Source of the DNA: Diphasiastrum complanatum | Lineage: Eukaryota > Streptophyta > Lycopodiopsida > Lycopodiales > Lycopodiaceae | Direction of reading: 5' to 3' | Length of the DNA: 64,000 nucleotides | Assembly: GCA_029204225.1 (NCBI GenBank) | Contig: MU832264.1 | Location: 1 to 64,000, forward strand | Shown here: positions 42,427 through 56,048 of the stretch, piece by piece | Position numbering within the stretch: position 1 is the stretch's first letter | Layout: every line of letters starts with the position of its first letter | Program-made: the position numbers and the translations under genes | The notes under the pieces: model-generated | The model's database searches: none | What the model saw: the letters and a program-made list of their open reading frames with translations, nothing else | What the model was told of the DNA's origin: nothing

Positions 42427-43864
42427 AAGGCTGAAGCTTAAGCCAGATGGATCTATATCCAAATGGAAAGCTAGACTGGTGGTTAAAGGCTTTGAACAAG
42501 TATATGGGATAGACTTCACTGAGACCTTCAGTCTAGTAGTAAAACATCAGTCTATTCGTACTTTATTGGCTATATCTGCTACAAAAGATCTGAATATTCA
42601 CCAGATGGACGTCCAGACGACATTCCTACATGGATACATACAAGAAGATGTCTACATATATCAACTAGAAGGTTACATCCCTCAAGGCAAGGAGCATCTA
42701 CTATGCATATTGCATAAGACATTATACAGCCTGAAGCAAGCTCCAAGGGCTTGGTATGATAGAATAAATCGTTTCTTGTTGCAGCATGACTTCACCTCTT
42801 GCACCATAGATTCAAATGTGTATCTAAAACCAAAGGGGCCAAGCTATGTTATAATAGCACTATACGTTGATGATTCCCTAATCATCAATTCAAATCAATT
42901 GTTGCAAGAGACCAAGTCCTTACTCTCATTAGAGTTTGAGATGACTGATTTAGGTCCACTCCATTACCTACTTAGAATGGAGATTCATAGAGATCGCGCG
43001 AGCAGAAGGATCACCATAAGCCAACAATCCTACTTACTTAATGTACTTCGAAGATACGACATGGAGGATTGCAAGCCCATAGACACTCCTATGGATCCAG
43101 GATGCAAGCTGTCCAAAGACATGTGCCCTAGAACAAAGGCAGATCAGCAAGAAATGTGCAAGTACCCTTATCAGTCTATCATAGGTTCTCCCATGTACTC
43201 TATGATTTGCACACGACCTGATCTAGCATATGTTGTAAGCACACTGTCGCAACTCATGTCCAATCTAGGCCTACAACACTGGAAATCTCTACAAAGAGTT
43301 CTGAAGTACAGTCAAGCCTCAAAGCACTATGCCTTGAGTTATAACAAAAATACAAAAGCTGCACTCTCTTTGATTACTTATTCAGACTCGGATTGGGAAG
43401 GAGACGTGGATACTAGAAAATCCACATCAGGCTACATTTGCTTTCTCGTAGGAGGACCCATCTTATGGAATAGCAGAAAGCAAAAATGCATTTCTCTGTC
43501 CTCCACATAATCTGAATATGTCGCAGCTACGTTAGCAGTGAAGGAGATTTTATGGCTTAGAAGACTACTACAGGACCTGAGATTCCCACAGTTTGGTCCA
43601 ACTATACTCCAGTGCGACAATCAAAGTTGTATAGCTCTGTTGTTGAATCGACGAATTCACACAAGGACCAAACATATAGAGGTTCAACTTCATTTTCTTA
43701 GAGAGAAGGTTCAGAACGAGGACGTTGCACTAAGTTAATGTCACACAGACAGTATGTTGGCTGACATTCTGACAAAACCATTGTCAAGGGACAAACATTC
43801 TACTCTAGTAGAATTGCTAAATCTCAACTTCAGCCAAATTCGTAGCAGCAAGCTTAAGGGGGAA
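42427..43864 (+). pseudogene. Copia F reverse transcriptase and RNase H
   Basis: Starts inside RT (L-K-P-D-G-S-I-S-K-W-K-A-R-L-V-V-K-G-F-E-Q) and runs through Y-S-L-K-Q-A-P-R-A-W-Y, catalytic L-Y-V-D-D-S-L, T-D-L-G-P-L-H-Y-L-L, and T-R-P-D-L-A-Y-V-V-S. RNase H follows with Y-S-D-S-D-W-E-G-D and the expected tail, across stops at 43,508 and 43,736. The usual Q-T/S-E-Y catalytic-area word is hit by the first stop (S-S-T-stop-S-E-Y). A polypurine tract AAGGGGGAA and the LTR follow at once. The ATG-initiated frame from 42260 is chimeric: its first ~56 codons are antisense copia D. Confidence 0.9.
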
Positions 43865-45055
<1,191 letters not shown>

Positions 45056-46787
45056 AATTTTTTGATTTCGTTCCCTAGTCAATCCACATTCTTGAAATCG
45101 CAGTTATTACTGTGTTCAAAATTGTTTTTCTTACTGTTGGTAGAGACATCGTTTATATCGTAATCGTCTCTCATGTTCTGCTTCCGTCACGGCTCCGCCG
45201 TAGTCATAATCAATCATAGACCACGCAGACCACCATTTCACATCATACACCAACATCTTCTTCTTGTTTGGCAGAGTAGTCAGTGCAAGCAAAATCTTGT
45301 TGAAGAAGAGACATTCATGTTTTTTTGGTGATTCACGTCTCCTATTTTGGAGAAGGATTTGGATGCCAGTGTTGTGGCGGTTGAAGTTATGTAGTGGTAA
45401 TATTGGTGGCAGCTTTGAAGGAGGAGAAGGATTTGGATCTCAATGTTGTGAGATTTGAGGAATGAGAAGCGACGATCCTGAAGAACGGGGGTGGTTGTTT
45501 TGTTGACAATCTAGGGCTTAATATAAGAAAAAGATCAATGCACATGCTTTTGGGGCAAAGACCAATGCACATCGTTGTGTCTTGAAGGGAAGAAAAGAAG
45601 GTGGCTTCTTAGCTTGCGAGGAAGCTACCTTTGGTTGTTACGTTGCAAAAAAATGGAGTGGGATCCTGTTGCTGATTTTTGTAGGGCTGTGGCTGGAGGT
45701 GCATGGGAGACTAAAGTGACCAAGGAGAGCATATACACCTTGTGTAACAGATTCTATCATTTTGGGTGTGGCCAACCTGTATTTGATGTTTTTGACAACC
45801 AACACTCTACCTACTGATCGAAGCTATGCTGATCTTTGATCTCTAATCATGGAGTTGGTTGGGCTACGCTAATTTCTTAGATGTCCAACGAAAGTCAGAG
45901 CCCTTGCTCTATTTCTCGCACCATCGCACGCCTGCTGCATGCGTGCTTGCTGATGAAGCCTCATTGAATCGGGACTGGAACAGATACTGCCTCACTGAAT
46001 CGGGACTGCAACGGACACTGCAATCATATAAGTATGAGATGACTTCACTGAATTACATAATTGTTCATGAAATGAAGTTGTTGTAACAGTGGTTGGATTG
46101 TCTCAATCAATGTTCGAATTGTGCGTTTTGTTTTCATTCAGTCATTTTATGGAGTCTTTAGTCTGAGTTGCATTGGATGCTATGTTCTGAATCCCAGATT
46201 GGCAAGTAAAAGAATGGATATGCCATCGTTTTAATATTTAAAACCGGAATAATGTGTTTGAATTATCCATTTTGTTATGATTTGGTCATTTTACAGAATC
46301 TCAGTTGAATTGGATTCTGTGCTTCAAAAGAAGTGAGTAAAAGATTGGATATGCCATTGCTTCTAATATCCACATCCAGGATTATGTGTCTTATAACTCT
46401 CCCATGAAACATGGAAAGTAATTAGAGTTTCAAGGTTTATATTCTCAACTTGAATCTGTATTCTGCTTCTGTTATAATTTTGGTCCAATATTTTGGCTTC
46501 CAATTGAAGGAGATTGTGCTCAGAGATGAGTTAATATATTGGCAATTTAGCTCTTTGCAGAAATTTCATACGTCGAGGCCACAGGTAGGTCTCACAAATT
46601 TTGTAGGTGTGAATCACGATGCTATATTAAATGATGAATGATGACGTCATTTACTGAGATTTACCCATGATCTCTATTATGTCCATTCAGATGATAAGCT
46701 TAGGCTTACTAGGTGTAGCTGCATTATGGAGTTCAACGAATACCAGCCCAACTGGCTCAGAAATCTCAACATGCTAAAGTCTCCAAG
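45056..46787. other. Region without a recognisable gene
   Basis: Plus-strand frames of 64-80 codons (45264, 45575, 45859) show no known motif. The region could hold the lost gag/protease side of the gypsy element, but I cannot align it with any gag. Confidence 0.4.
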
Positions 46788-48638
46788 ATGCCACCACCGA
46801 AAGCACCTGTACCAAAGAAAAATCAACAAAAGCAAAGATACAATCAGGTGATCAAGTGGAGCGATTTACCCGAAGAAGCTATAGCAAAAGTGGATGAAGA
46901 CATTCGGAACCATGTGGCGAATGTTAAAGAACCTCAACAGAAGATAACGAGCAAAGAAGCAGCAACAACCAACAACAATATACAAGGCAAAAAGAAAGTT
47001 GCTGAATCGCATGCTCAAGGGTCATCCAACCAAGCTTCGACATCAGCTTCAGGAATGTCAGAAGCAATGCACAAGATATCACTCACCAATCGTGCTAAGA
47101 TCAACCTTTTGAAGGAAGAAACGAGTAAGGCACCAGTCCATGACGTGCCAAAAAACTTCGAGAGTTATACCTTGGACGACGTGGTGATCATGATGCCAAA
47201 AGTGCAACGGGAACCTGATGCAAATCAAAAAAAAGAAGAACAAGTCTACGAGGGACCGGCTCGCACTCAACCGATGAATCTAGCAGAGCCAGGAGATGAA
47301 GACAAAATTGTTCATGTGGGAGCACAACTCACGCCCTCACAATTCACCCAACTGCAGAAGTTACTAATGGAATATAAAGACTGCTTTGCGTGGTCTTACA
47401 AAGATTTAAAAGGAATTCCATCATCTGTAGTCCAACACACCACCTTTGGTCGAAGGAGCAACGCCAAAGGTGAGCCGATATTACCGCTGCAACCCGAACT
47501 ACACCGAGCTAATCAAGCAAGAGTTGCAGAAGTTGCTCGATGCCGATTTCATTTATGAAATTGAGCACACAGAATGGGTGTCACCCATAGTCATTGTTCC
47601 CAAGAAGAATGGCAAAATGCGGATTTGTGTCAATCTGAAGTCACTTAACGTTGTGACACGGAAGGATCACTTTCTCTTACCATTCACAGAAAGCATCTTG
47701 GATCGAGTAGCTGGAGCAGAAGCCTACAGTTTTTTGGATGGCTTCAGTGGCTACAACCAAGTGAAGATTGCACCGGAGGATCAACACAAGACTGCATTTG
47801 CTATTGAATGGGGTATATATGCCTACAAGGTCATGCCATTCGGTCTTTGCAATGCCCCTAGCTCTTTTCAACGCGTCATGCAAAAGGCATTCAAAGACTA
47901 TTTACAGAAATTCCTAGAGATCTTCCTCGATGATCTTTGCGTGCACGGATTTAATGATGAACACCTATCTAGTTGGAAAGAGTGCTTATACAATGCCGCA
48001 AATTTCAAATATCATTGAACCCAGAAAAATGCCAATTTTGGGTCACACATGGTTTTATCCTGGCCCATATTGTATCTAGACACGGGATCGCCACTGATTT
48101 GTCTAAGATACGTATTATCATGGATCTTCCACCCCCTGGAACGATTCTTGGAGTCTATGTATTTATGGGACATGCCAATTACTACCGAATCTTCATTCTA
48201 TTCTTTGCAGATTTGGCACGTCCTATCTACAAGTTGACAATTGATCCACATTGGACGGAGGAAGCCCTACGAACTTTCCAAAAGCTGAAGGAAGCACTTA
48301 TATCTGCACCAATCTTACGGCCTCCCAATTGGACAATTGAGTTTCATGTGCATACTGACGCATCAAAGTATGCTATAGGAGTAGTACTGACCCAACCAGG
48401 CGAGTACAAGAAAGACTTTCCTATTTGTTTCGCCAGTCGACAACTCAATGATGCTGAAATCAACTATTCAACGACTGAGCGAGAAGCCTTGGCAATGATA
48501 TTTGCGGTCAAGAAGTTTCGCCATTATCTTATGGCCACTCATTTTACATTCTACATTGATCATCAACCTTTGCTCTACCTAGTCAACAAAACCTGCAACA
48601 CAGGGAAAATCACTAGATGGTTACTCTTAGTTGCTTGA
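46788..48638 (+). pseudogene. Gypsy reverse transcriptase and RNase H, broken
   Basis: The 46788 frame is a charged linker ending in D-C-F-A-W-S-Y-K-D-L-K-G-I-P, the usual gypsy RT lead-in, and shifts at about 47,450. The 47446-48018 frame has D-A-D-F-I-Y-E, P-K-K-N-G-K-M-R-I-C-V-N, F-L-D-G-F-S-G-Y-N-Q and M-P-F-G-L-C-N-A-P. The catalytic F-L-D-D-L-C-V is at about 47,925. After a second shift, 47973-48638 gives the RT thumb and RNase H: H-T-D-A-S-K-Y-A-I-G, F-A-S-R-Q-L, Y-S-T-T-E-R-E-A-L-A, Y-I-D-H-Q-P-L. RNase H catalytic D, E and D positions are visible. Confidence 0.88.
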
Positions 48639-50052
48639 GTTTGATTTTCGAATAGTGGTACGCAAAGGCAAGCAACATTATATGGCGGATCATATATCAA
48701 GAATCAAATCGACACAAAAGGATCCCCAGCTTGATGATGAGTTACCGGATGTTGCTTTATTTTACGTGGATGTTGTACCCGATTGGGCCACAGACATAGT
48801 TGAGTATTTGATGAATGGCCAACCAGATCGGTCACTATCCAAGGTGCAACAACAGAAACTTGTACTTAAAGCTCGTCCATATCAGCTGATTGCCGGCCAA
48901 CTATATCGAAGAGGGGCAGAAAATATCATTCGTCATTGTATCCTGCCCCATGAGACAAGTCAGATCATGTCTCTCTCGCATGAAGCAATGGGAGGCGGAC
49001 ACTTCGTAGTAGATGTAACAGTACGCAAGATTCTACAATCTGGCTGTTGGTGGCCAACAATGCACAAGGATACTGAGGTATATATCAAGCAATGTGATGT
49101 ATGTCAGAGAGCGCATAGACCAACGAAGGCAAATTATGAGTCGTTACATCCTGTATTGGCTCAAGCACCATTTGAGAAGTGGGGACTTGATTACATCGGC
49201 CCTATTCACCCAGCCGCTCGCAGTACCCAAGCCCGATATATTATCGTGGCTACAGATTATCTCACAAAGTGGGTTGAAGCCAAAGCAGTGCGCATAGCAG
49301 ATGCTAGGTCCACCGCAAAGTTCCTTTACGACAATATCATTGTATGCTTCGGATGCCCAGTGGAGATAGTTAGCGATCGGGGAACTCACTTTGTCAACGA
49401 GACCATCAAGGTCTTATTAGAAGAGTTCGTTGTGATCCATCGTTTCAGCATGCCTTAGTACCCAAGACGCAATGGCCAAGCCGAATCTTCTAATAAGATT
49501 CTGTGTGGCATTTTGACAAAGACAGTAGAAGCAAGTAGATCAGATTGGGAGCACAAGCTACACGCTGCTTTGTGGGCTTTCAGAACTGCATACAAAGGCA
49601 GCACCGAGCAAACTCCATTCCAACTGGTGTATGGCCAAGATGCAGTCATGCCGGTGGAATTTCTCGTTCCATCTCTTTGCATTGCCACAGTGCAACGATT
49701 AGATGATACAAGATCTCTCCACCTTCGTCACGAAGCGCTACACAAGTTGTGCGAAACACGCTTGTTAGCGGTCCATGCTCTTGCTGCAGAGAAAGCACGT
49801 CGCAAGGCCTGGCATGATCGTCGTCTTCACAAGAAAGATCTTCAAAAAGGAGATTTGGTCCTCATGTACAAGACAAAGGCAGTCAAAGAAAAGCTGAAGT
49901 TCACTGGTGAAGGCCCTTATCGCATCACCGACATCTTATCGCAAGGGGCAGTGACTTTAGAAACAATGGATGGGACACCGTTTGCTACGCCCATCAACGG
50001 TAGCCAGTTACGCAAGTATTGGTCCCGACCAGCCTTTCCAAACACTTCTTGA
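48631..50052 (+). pseudogene. Gypsy integrase with one in-frame stop
   Basis: One frame from 48631 to 50052 interrupted by TAG at 49456-49458. It begins with the end of RNase H (K-G-K-Q-H-Y-M-A-D-H-I-S-R). The HHCC finger follows (H-E-A-M-G-G-G-H, then C-D-V-C-Q-R-A). The core has G-L-D-Y-I-G-P, V-S-D-R-G-T-H-F, then after the stop Y-P-R-R-N-G-Q-A-E-S-S-N-K. The C-terminal segment has K-G-D-L-V-L-M-Y, then F-T-G-E-G-P-Y-R-I. D, D and E catalytic residues are present. The stop lies where the family has Q in P-Q-Y/H. Confidence 0.9.
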
Positions 50053-50227
50053 AGAGCTTAGGATAGGCTCCTCATCATCAAATAAAGCCTCATGTTTTAC
50101 GTAAGCAACCTTTATCCATGCTTTTCCTGATGCACTCCATCATCCGCAATAAACGTGTCGACAGCCTTCTTTCACAACAAGCACAGGCAGGTGTCGTGGG
50201 ACCGTCACCTATTTAGGTGGGGGATAT

Positions 50228-51000
<773 letters not shown>

Positions 51001-51770
51001 AAGCTAACTTCGCAAGGGAAGCACTATTCCCTTGGGAACGAATCTATGCGTGACAGGTGAACCAAGTGGGAGGGAGTTGACTCTCTTTACCCATTCCATG
51101 ATACTGTCCTGATTTGATAACTTCTCTTAAGTGACTTGAGAACACTATAATTAGAACAACTCAGCTGCACTCTATGATTGATTATTTAGGAGGGCCTGCA
51201 AACTAGCAAATAGTTGTCCATTGTCCTTTGATCTTAGTTAGATGTTGTCGTGTATTCATGAATTTGATTTGTACTTTTGTTTGTGTGATGCTCTGCGTTT
51301 GATCTTCTTCATAACTAACGATTTGTAGAACCATACATGGATCTTCTTTATAACTAATGATTTGTAGAACCATACTTGGATAAAGTATGAATCTAATATA
51401 AGTTTTTTCATGAGCAGCAATTTCTTGTCTTTAAAAGATGAGGCCTTTGATGGGAGTGTTGAACTAAGTTCTCAAAGAACCATGAAAGGTGCAATTAGCT
51501 TGAAGCTAGCACATTGCTCAATCCTTTAAAAGGTTCCTTTGCAGTAACTACGTTGTCCTATGGACATGTTTTAGCAATGGTAGGATAGCTAGATTTGTAC
51601 TTGCACTCCATGTAAATGGCCATCACTCACACATAAGTTATCTTCCTTGAATCCACACTTTAGTGAGGACAGTTCACTTGTGAAGTTTCTAGCACGTGTG
51701 AGCTTCACCACACACCCTACATGACCTTACTGAGGTGTTGTGATTGCACAAGATTGATCAAAGAACAGTA
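51001..51770. other. Spacer or outer part of the gypsy LTR
   Basis: No gene. Contains the tandem duplication at 51,301-51,382. Confidence 0.4.
51301..51382. repeat. Tandem duplication, about 38-bp unit, two copies
   Basis: GATCTTCTTCATAACTAACG, followed by ATTTGTAGAACCATACATG, is repeated with four base changes. Confidence 0.85.
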
Positions 51771-52408
51771 TGCTTGAAAAATCTAAGGCAAGAGCACAAT
51801 GGCATACATCTGATGAAAAAATCTAACTCTTCACTATGAGAAATGAATGTCAGAAATGATTCTAAGTGTTCAGTATGGGAAAAAGAGGCTGCTCTCGGGT
51901 AGAGAGAGAAAATCATACATAGAAAACTCGGGTAGAGAGAGAATGAGTCCAAAACACCAAAATCTCAATATTCACAATATGGCAAAACATGCCCAGCTTT
52001 CCCTACATGAGAGAGACTCGAATTCCTATAGTGGAGTTGCATGGAAAGTCCACTTAATTGAACTAATTCACCTACCAAAGATCCACATGTGTAACTGCAT
52101 GCATGTATGGTGCATGTACTGCATGTCAACTTATAAAATTGCCTAGACATGTGTAGATCACAGAAACCACTTTGCATGTTGCATGCATTGATTGCATGTG
52201 GCTTGCATGCATACAGTAAGACTTTGCATGCTATCAAAACATCTGCATGTCATCATAATTGAACCTATATAACTCAAATCTGAGCTACACTAGAAGGATA
52301 TGTGCTCAATTCACACTCCTTATATGTACAACATGAAATCTAGTGGAAATTATCATGGACATGACCCCAAACTTGAGATAGGAAGATAATATTTTAATAA
52401 TCTTCACA
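51771..52408 (-). repeat. 3' LTR of copia D
   Basis: On the minus strand it starts TGTGAAGATTATT (52408), right after polypurine tract AAGGAGGAG, and ends TTTTTCAAGCA (51771); 638 bp. Rich in GCATGCAT words at 52,080-52,250. Confidence 0.9.
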
Positions 52409-52422
52409 CTCCTCCTTAAAAT

Positions 52423-53834
52423 TTATGTTCCTATCAACATAGATTTCGAATTTAGGCCAAGGTTAGACCTCATCTTCATAAAGACATTCTTGAGTAGAGG
52501 CTTGGTGAGAAGATCTGCAACACAATCTGAAGATGAAACATGCTCCAATGAGATCTCTCTTCCAATGACTTTTTCTCTTACAAAATGATGAGCCACTTCA
52601 GTATGCTTGCTCCTTGCATGAAAGACTGGATTATTTGCAAGAGCCTGAGCAGAAATGTTATCATTCTTGATAATTGGTAAATCTTCATCTGCATAACACT
52701 TAAGCTCCAAAAGTAGCCTTTTGATCCATAAAACTTCCTTTGTTGTGGTTGTAAGAGATTTGTATTCAGCTTCACAAGATGATAAGGAAATAGTTGCTTG
52801 TCTCGTTGACAACCAAGAAACCAAATTTCCTCCAAGAAATATAGTGTAAGAACTTGTGGATTTCCTATCCAACCTGTCTCCTACAAAATCTGAATCTGAA
52901 AAAGCAATCAAAGTCAGATCTTCTCCTTCATAGTATAGTCCATAATCCAAGGTAGAAGATATATACCTCAAGACTCTTTTAGCCAACTTCCAGTGATATA
53001 ACTTTGGATTTTGCATGTATTGACTTAGCTTATGAACACAAAAGCTTAGATCAGGCCTAGTCACTGTTAACTAAATAAGTGAGCCAATAAGACTCCTATA
53101 AAGAGTGATGTCCTCAAAGGATTTCTCATCATCTTTAATAGGAACTTTTACAGTGTGCTCCATAGGTGTATCTATGCCTTTACAGTTCTCCATATGAAAT
53201 TTTCTGAGCATGGAAAGTGCATATCTACTTTGGCTTATGAATGCATGACCTTTCCAAAAATCTATTTCAAGGCCTAGAATATAGTGAAGAACTCCTAAGT
53301 CCTGCATTTTAAACTCAGTGCCAAGTGCATGCTTAGTTTCTTCAACCAACTTCTCACTGTTTCCCAAAGAATGATATCATCTACATAGATGAGAAGAATA
53401 ATTACAAAGTTATCTACAAACTTATAATACAGAGAAGGGTCATATTCACTTAGACAAAATCCGAGTGATATGAGATAAGAATTGAGCCTTGCATGTGTGA
53501 TAGCTTGAATCTGCTCCTCCTCAAGCCTCGGCCTCACCTCTTCTTGAACAACATCAAGGTTGATGATTGATCTTGCATGAGTCTCTTTGATCTGAACATC
53601 ATCCAAGTTAAATTTCTGATCTTCATGGAAGACCACATCTCTACTAACAACATTTTTGTCAGTAGAGGGCAAATAAATCTTGTATTCTTTTTTAGTAGAT
53701 GCATAACCTACAAAAATTTCTTTTACTGCACTAGCATCTTTAACCTTCTTCCTAGTTTCTAGAGGTACATGCACAAAGCATACACAACCAAAAATCCTAA
53801 GATGATCTACCTTAGGCTTTTTCTTATACAACAT
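52423..53834 (-). pseudogene. Copia D integrase end, reverse transcriptase and RNase H, with deletion
   Basis: The 53834-53295 frame holds the integrase C-terminal part (L-R-I-F-G-C-V-C-F-V-H-V-P, then V-G-Y-A-S-T-K-K-E-Y-K). It then jumps from Q-A-I-T straight to A-R-L-N-S-Y-L-I-S-L-G-F and the catalytic I-Y-V-D-D-I-I. Compared with the plus-strand copy at 56.8-57.4 kb, about 580 bp encoding the first half of RT are missing. The 53367-53071 frame carries M-Q-D-L-G-V-L-H-Y-I-L-G. The 53064-52423 frame carries R-P-D-L-S-F-C-V and a full RNase H (F-S-D-S-D-F-V-G-D, then S-L-S-S-C-E-A-E-Y). Confidence 0.9.
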
Positions 53835-53901
53835 CTCAAATGGTGTCTTTCCTACATTGCAAGATTTGGAAGCCTATTACAAAGATAGTTTGCACATGCA
53901 A

Positions 53902-54511
53902 CTACCTCTCCCCAAAATTCTTTAGGCAGAGAAGCTTCCAACCTAATGGATTTTGCACATTCACACAAAGTTCTATTTTTTCTCTCAGCAACTCCATTTT
54001 GTTGAGGAGTATATGAACAAGAAAACTCTCTTTGAATACCCTATCTCTCACAAAAGACTTTAAACTTATTGGAAGTGTATTCCCCTCCACTATCACTTCT
54101 TAAAGCTTTTATCTTGAAAGGAATTTGCTTCTCTACATAAGCTTTAAAAGTAAGAAAAACATCATAAACCATGGCTTTTGAAGACAACATATAGATCCAA
54201 GAATGTCTTGTATAATCATCTACAAAAGAGACAAAGCAGTTGGCTCCTCCTTTGCTCTTAGTTGATGAGAAATGAACATTCTGAGTGTACAAGTTCAAAT
54301 GGTTGCTTTGTCTTGATACTTGATCTAGGAAAAGGCCTTCTGTGTGACTTTGCCTGCACACAAGCTTCACAAGGTAGAAGCTCCTTTCACAGTGTCTTTG
54401 GTATACCAACAGCTTTTCCTTCTTTGACCATAGATTGCATGGCTTTGAAATTGGAATGACCCAATCTCTTATGCCACATATCCTCCTATAGAACCTTGGT
54501 CTCATAAGCAA
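53902..54511 (-). pseudogene. Copia D integrase core, broken
   Basis: 54511-54041 gives F-V-D-D-Y-T-R-H-S-W-I-Y and L-R-S-D-S-G-G-E-Y-T-S-N-K-F, the first two acidic positions of the DDE core, then stops. 54096-53902 continues in another frame with the N-K-M-E-L-L-R-E-K-I-E-L region that corresponds to the N-G-V-A-E-R-K-N segment in wrong phase. Confidence 0.85.
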
Positions 54512-55297
54512 TATCTGAAATGTTAGCAGTCTCCCTAGAATCTAGTTTGTACAACTTACCAATTCTAGATCCTCTAGCAATAACTTCATTTTCTCTTGAG
54601 ATTATACACTTGTCAACTTGAAACTTGACATCCAATCCACTATCAAATAACTGTCCTACACTAATGAGATTCTTAGTCAATTTAGGTACATACAGTAAAT
54701 CATGTAAGCAAAAAGATTTTGATGATGATGCATGTAATGGAATGCTATCTATTCCTTCAATCCTACACTCTACATCATTAGCAGTATAGATTGACCTTTT
54801 TGCACCTAGATATGGCATGAGATTAGTGAAAGAGTTCCTAGAACTAGACATGTGGGAACTAGCCACACTATCTATCCACCAGACTTTTTCATTCTTAAAA
54901 GGAAAAGATGAAAAAGTAGACATCATTAATGAATCCTCTCTTTCACTCTCTACACCCTCACACTCATCCTCATTAGTAAGGTTAGCTTGCTTAGATTGGT
55001 TATTCTTCTTGAAACAGTTTGATGCATAATGTGCTTTCTTTTCACAAAAAAAACACTTGATCTTTGATAGCTTCTTCTTGCCACTGGATGTTGCACTTTG
55101 TGAGGACTGATCCTCACCACCTTCTTTGGCTTTGTCCTTCTTGAAGTGTTGTTGTCCTTTGCCCTTGCCTCTTGACTTGTCTCTGATGAAGAGTGCTTTG
55201 TCATCTCCACCATCTTTCAATGAAAGTCTGTTGATCCTCAGCATCTTGTTCTCTTTCCTGCTTTCTTTAGCAAAGCGAACACCTTGTAGTGTCTCTA
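54486..55297 (-). pseudogene. Copia D gag C-terminus and protease
   Basis: Basic region, then knuckle C-F-F-C-E-K-K-A-H-Y-A-S-N-C, acidic linker, protease site W-W-I-D-S-V-A-S-S-H-M (normally D-S-G-A-S: glycine replaced by valine), then L-L-Y-V-P-K-L-T-K-N-L-I-S-V-G-Q. The frame is uninterrupted for 252 codons but the substituted active-site loop would inactivate the protease. Confidence 0.88.
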
Positions 55298-55934
55298 TGC
55301 TTGAAAAATCTAAGGCAAGAGCACAATGACATACATCTGATAAAAAAATCTAACTCTTCACTATGAGAAATGAATGTCAGAAATAATTCTAAGTGTCCAG
55401 TATGGGAAAAAGAGGCTGCTCTCGGGTAGAGAGAGAAAATCATACATAGAAAACTCGGTAGAGAGAGAATGAGTCCAAAACACCAAAATATCAATATTCA
55501 CAATATGGCAAAACATGCCCAGCTTTTCCTACATGAGAGAGACTCGAAGTCCTACAGTGGAGTTGCATGGAAAGTCCACTTAACTGAACTAATTCATCTA
55601 CCAGAGATCCACATGTGTAACTGCATGCATGTATGGTGCATGTACTGCATGTCAACTCATAAAATTGCCTAGACATGTGTAGATCACAGAAACTATTTTG
55701 CATGTTGCATGCACTGATTGCATGTGGCTTGCATGCATATAGTAAGACTTTCCATGCTATCAAAACATCTGCATGTCATCATAATTGAACCTATCTAACT
55801 CAAATCTGAGCTACACTAGAAGGATATGTGCTCAATTCACACTCCTTATATGTACAACATAAAATCTAGTGGAAATTATCATGGACATGACCCCAAACTC
55901 GAGATAGGAAGATAATATTTTAATAATCTTCACA
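55298..55934 (-). repeat. 5' LTR of copia D
   Basis: 637 bp, the same ends as the 3' LTR and only scattered base differences and single-base indels. Its inner end joins gag coding sequence at 55,297 without a primer-binding site. Confidence 0.9.
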
Positions 55935-56048
55935 TCACTATCATAAGCCAAAGCTGGAAGCATTTTATTGCAAGCCAAGGTGTTAACTTTCTTTAGATGT
56001 TGATAATATCAGGTGTAATGCTTTTTATTCGAATTCAATCATAGGTTG

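Larger units (their letters stand above)
46788..50227 (+). mobile_element. Ty3/gypsy retrotransposon, pol and 3' end
   Basis: RT, RNase H and integrase in that order define Ty3/gypsy. Gag, protease and the 5' LTR are not recognisable. A polypurine tract GGTGGGGGA and an LTR start follow at 50,216-50,228. At least three frameshifts and one stop interrupt pol. Confidence 0.88.
51771..55934 (-). mobile_element. Copia D retrotransposon with two LTRs and internal deletions
   Basis: Two near-identical direct repeats flank a minus-strand copia interior ordered gag end, zinc knuckle, protease, integrase, RT, RNase H. The primer-binding site and gag N-terminus are gone, because the 5' LTR is fused directly to gag at 55,297. 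The middle of RT is also deleted. Five-base flanks differ (CAGTA on the left, TCACT on the right), so no target-site duplication is visible. Confidence 0.9.

Noticed and set aside
52080-52250. GCATGCAT-rich stretch as RY-repeat seed promoter elements
   Set aside because: It lies inside the copia D LTR and recurs in the other LTR; no gene nearby that it could serve.
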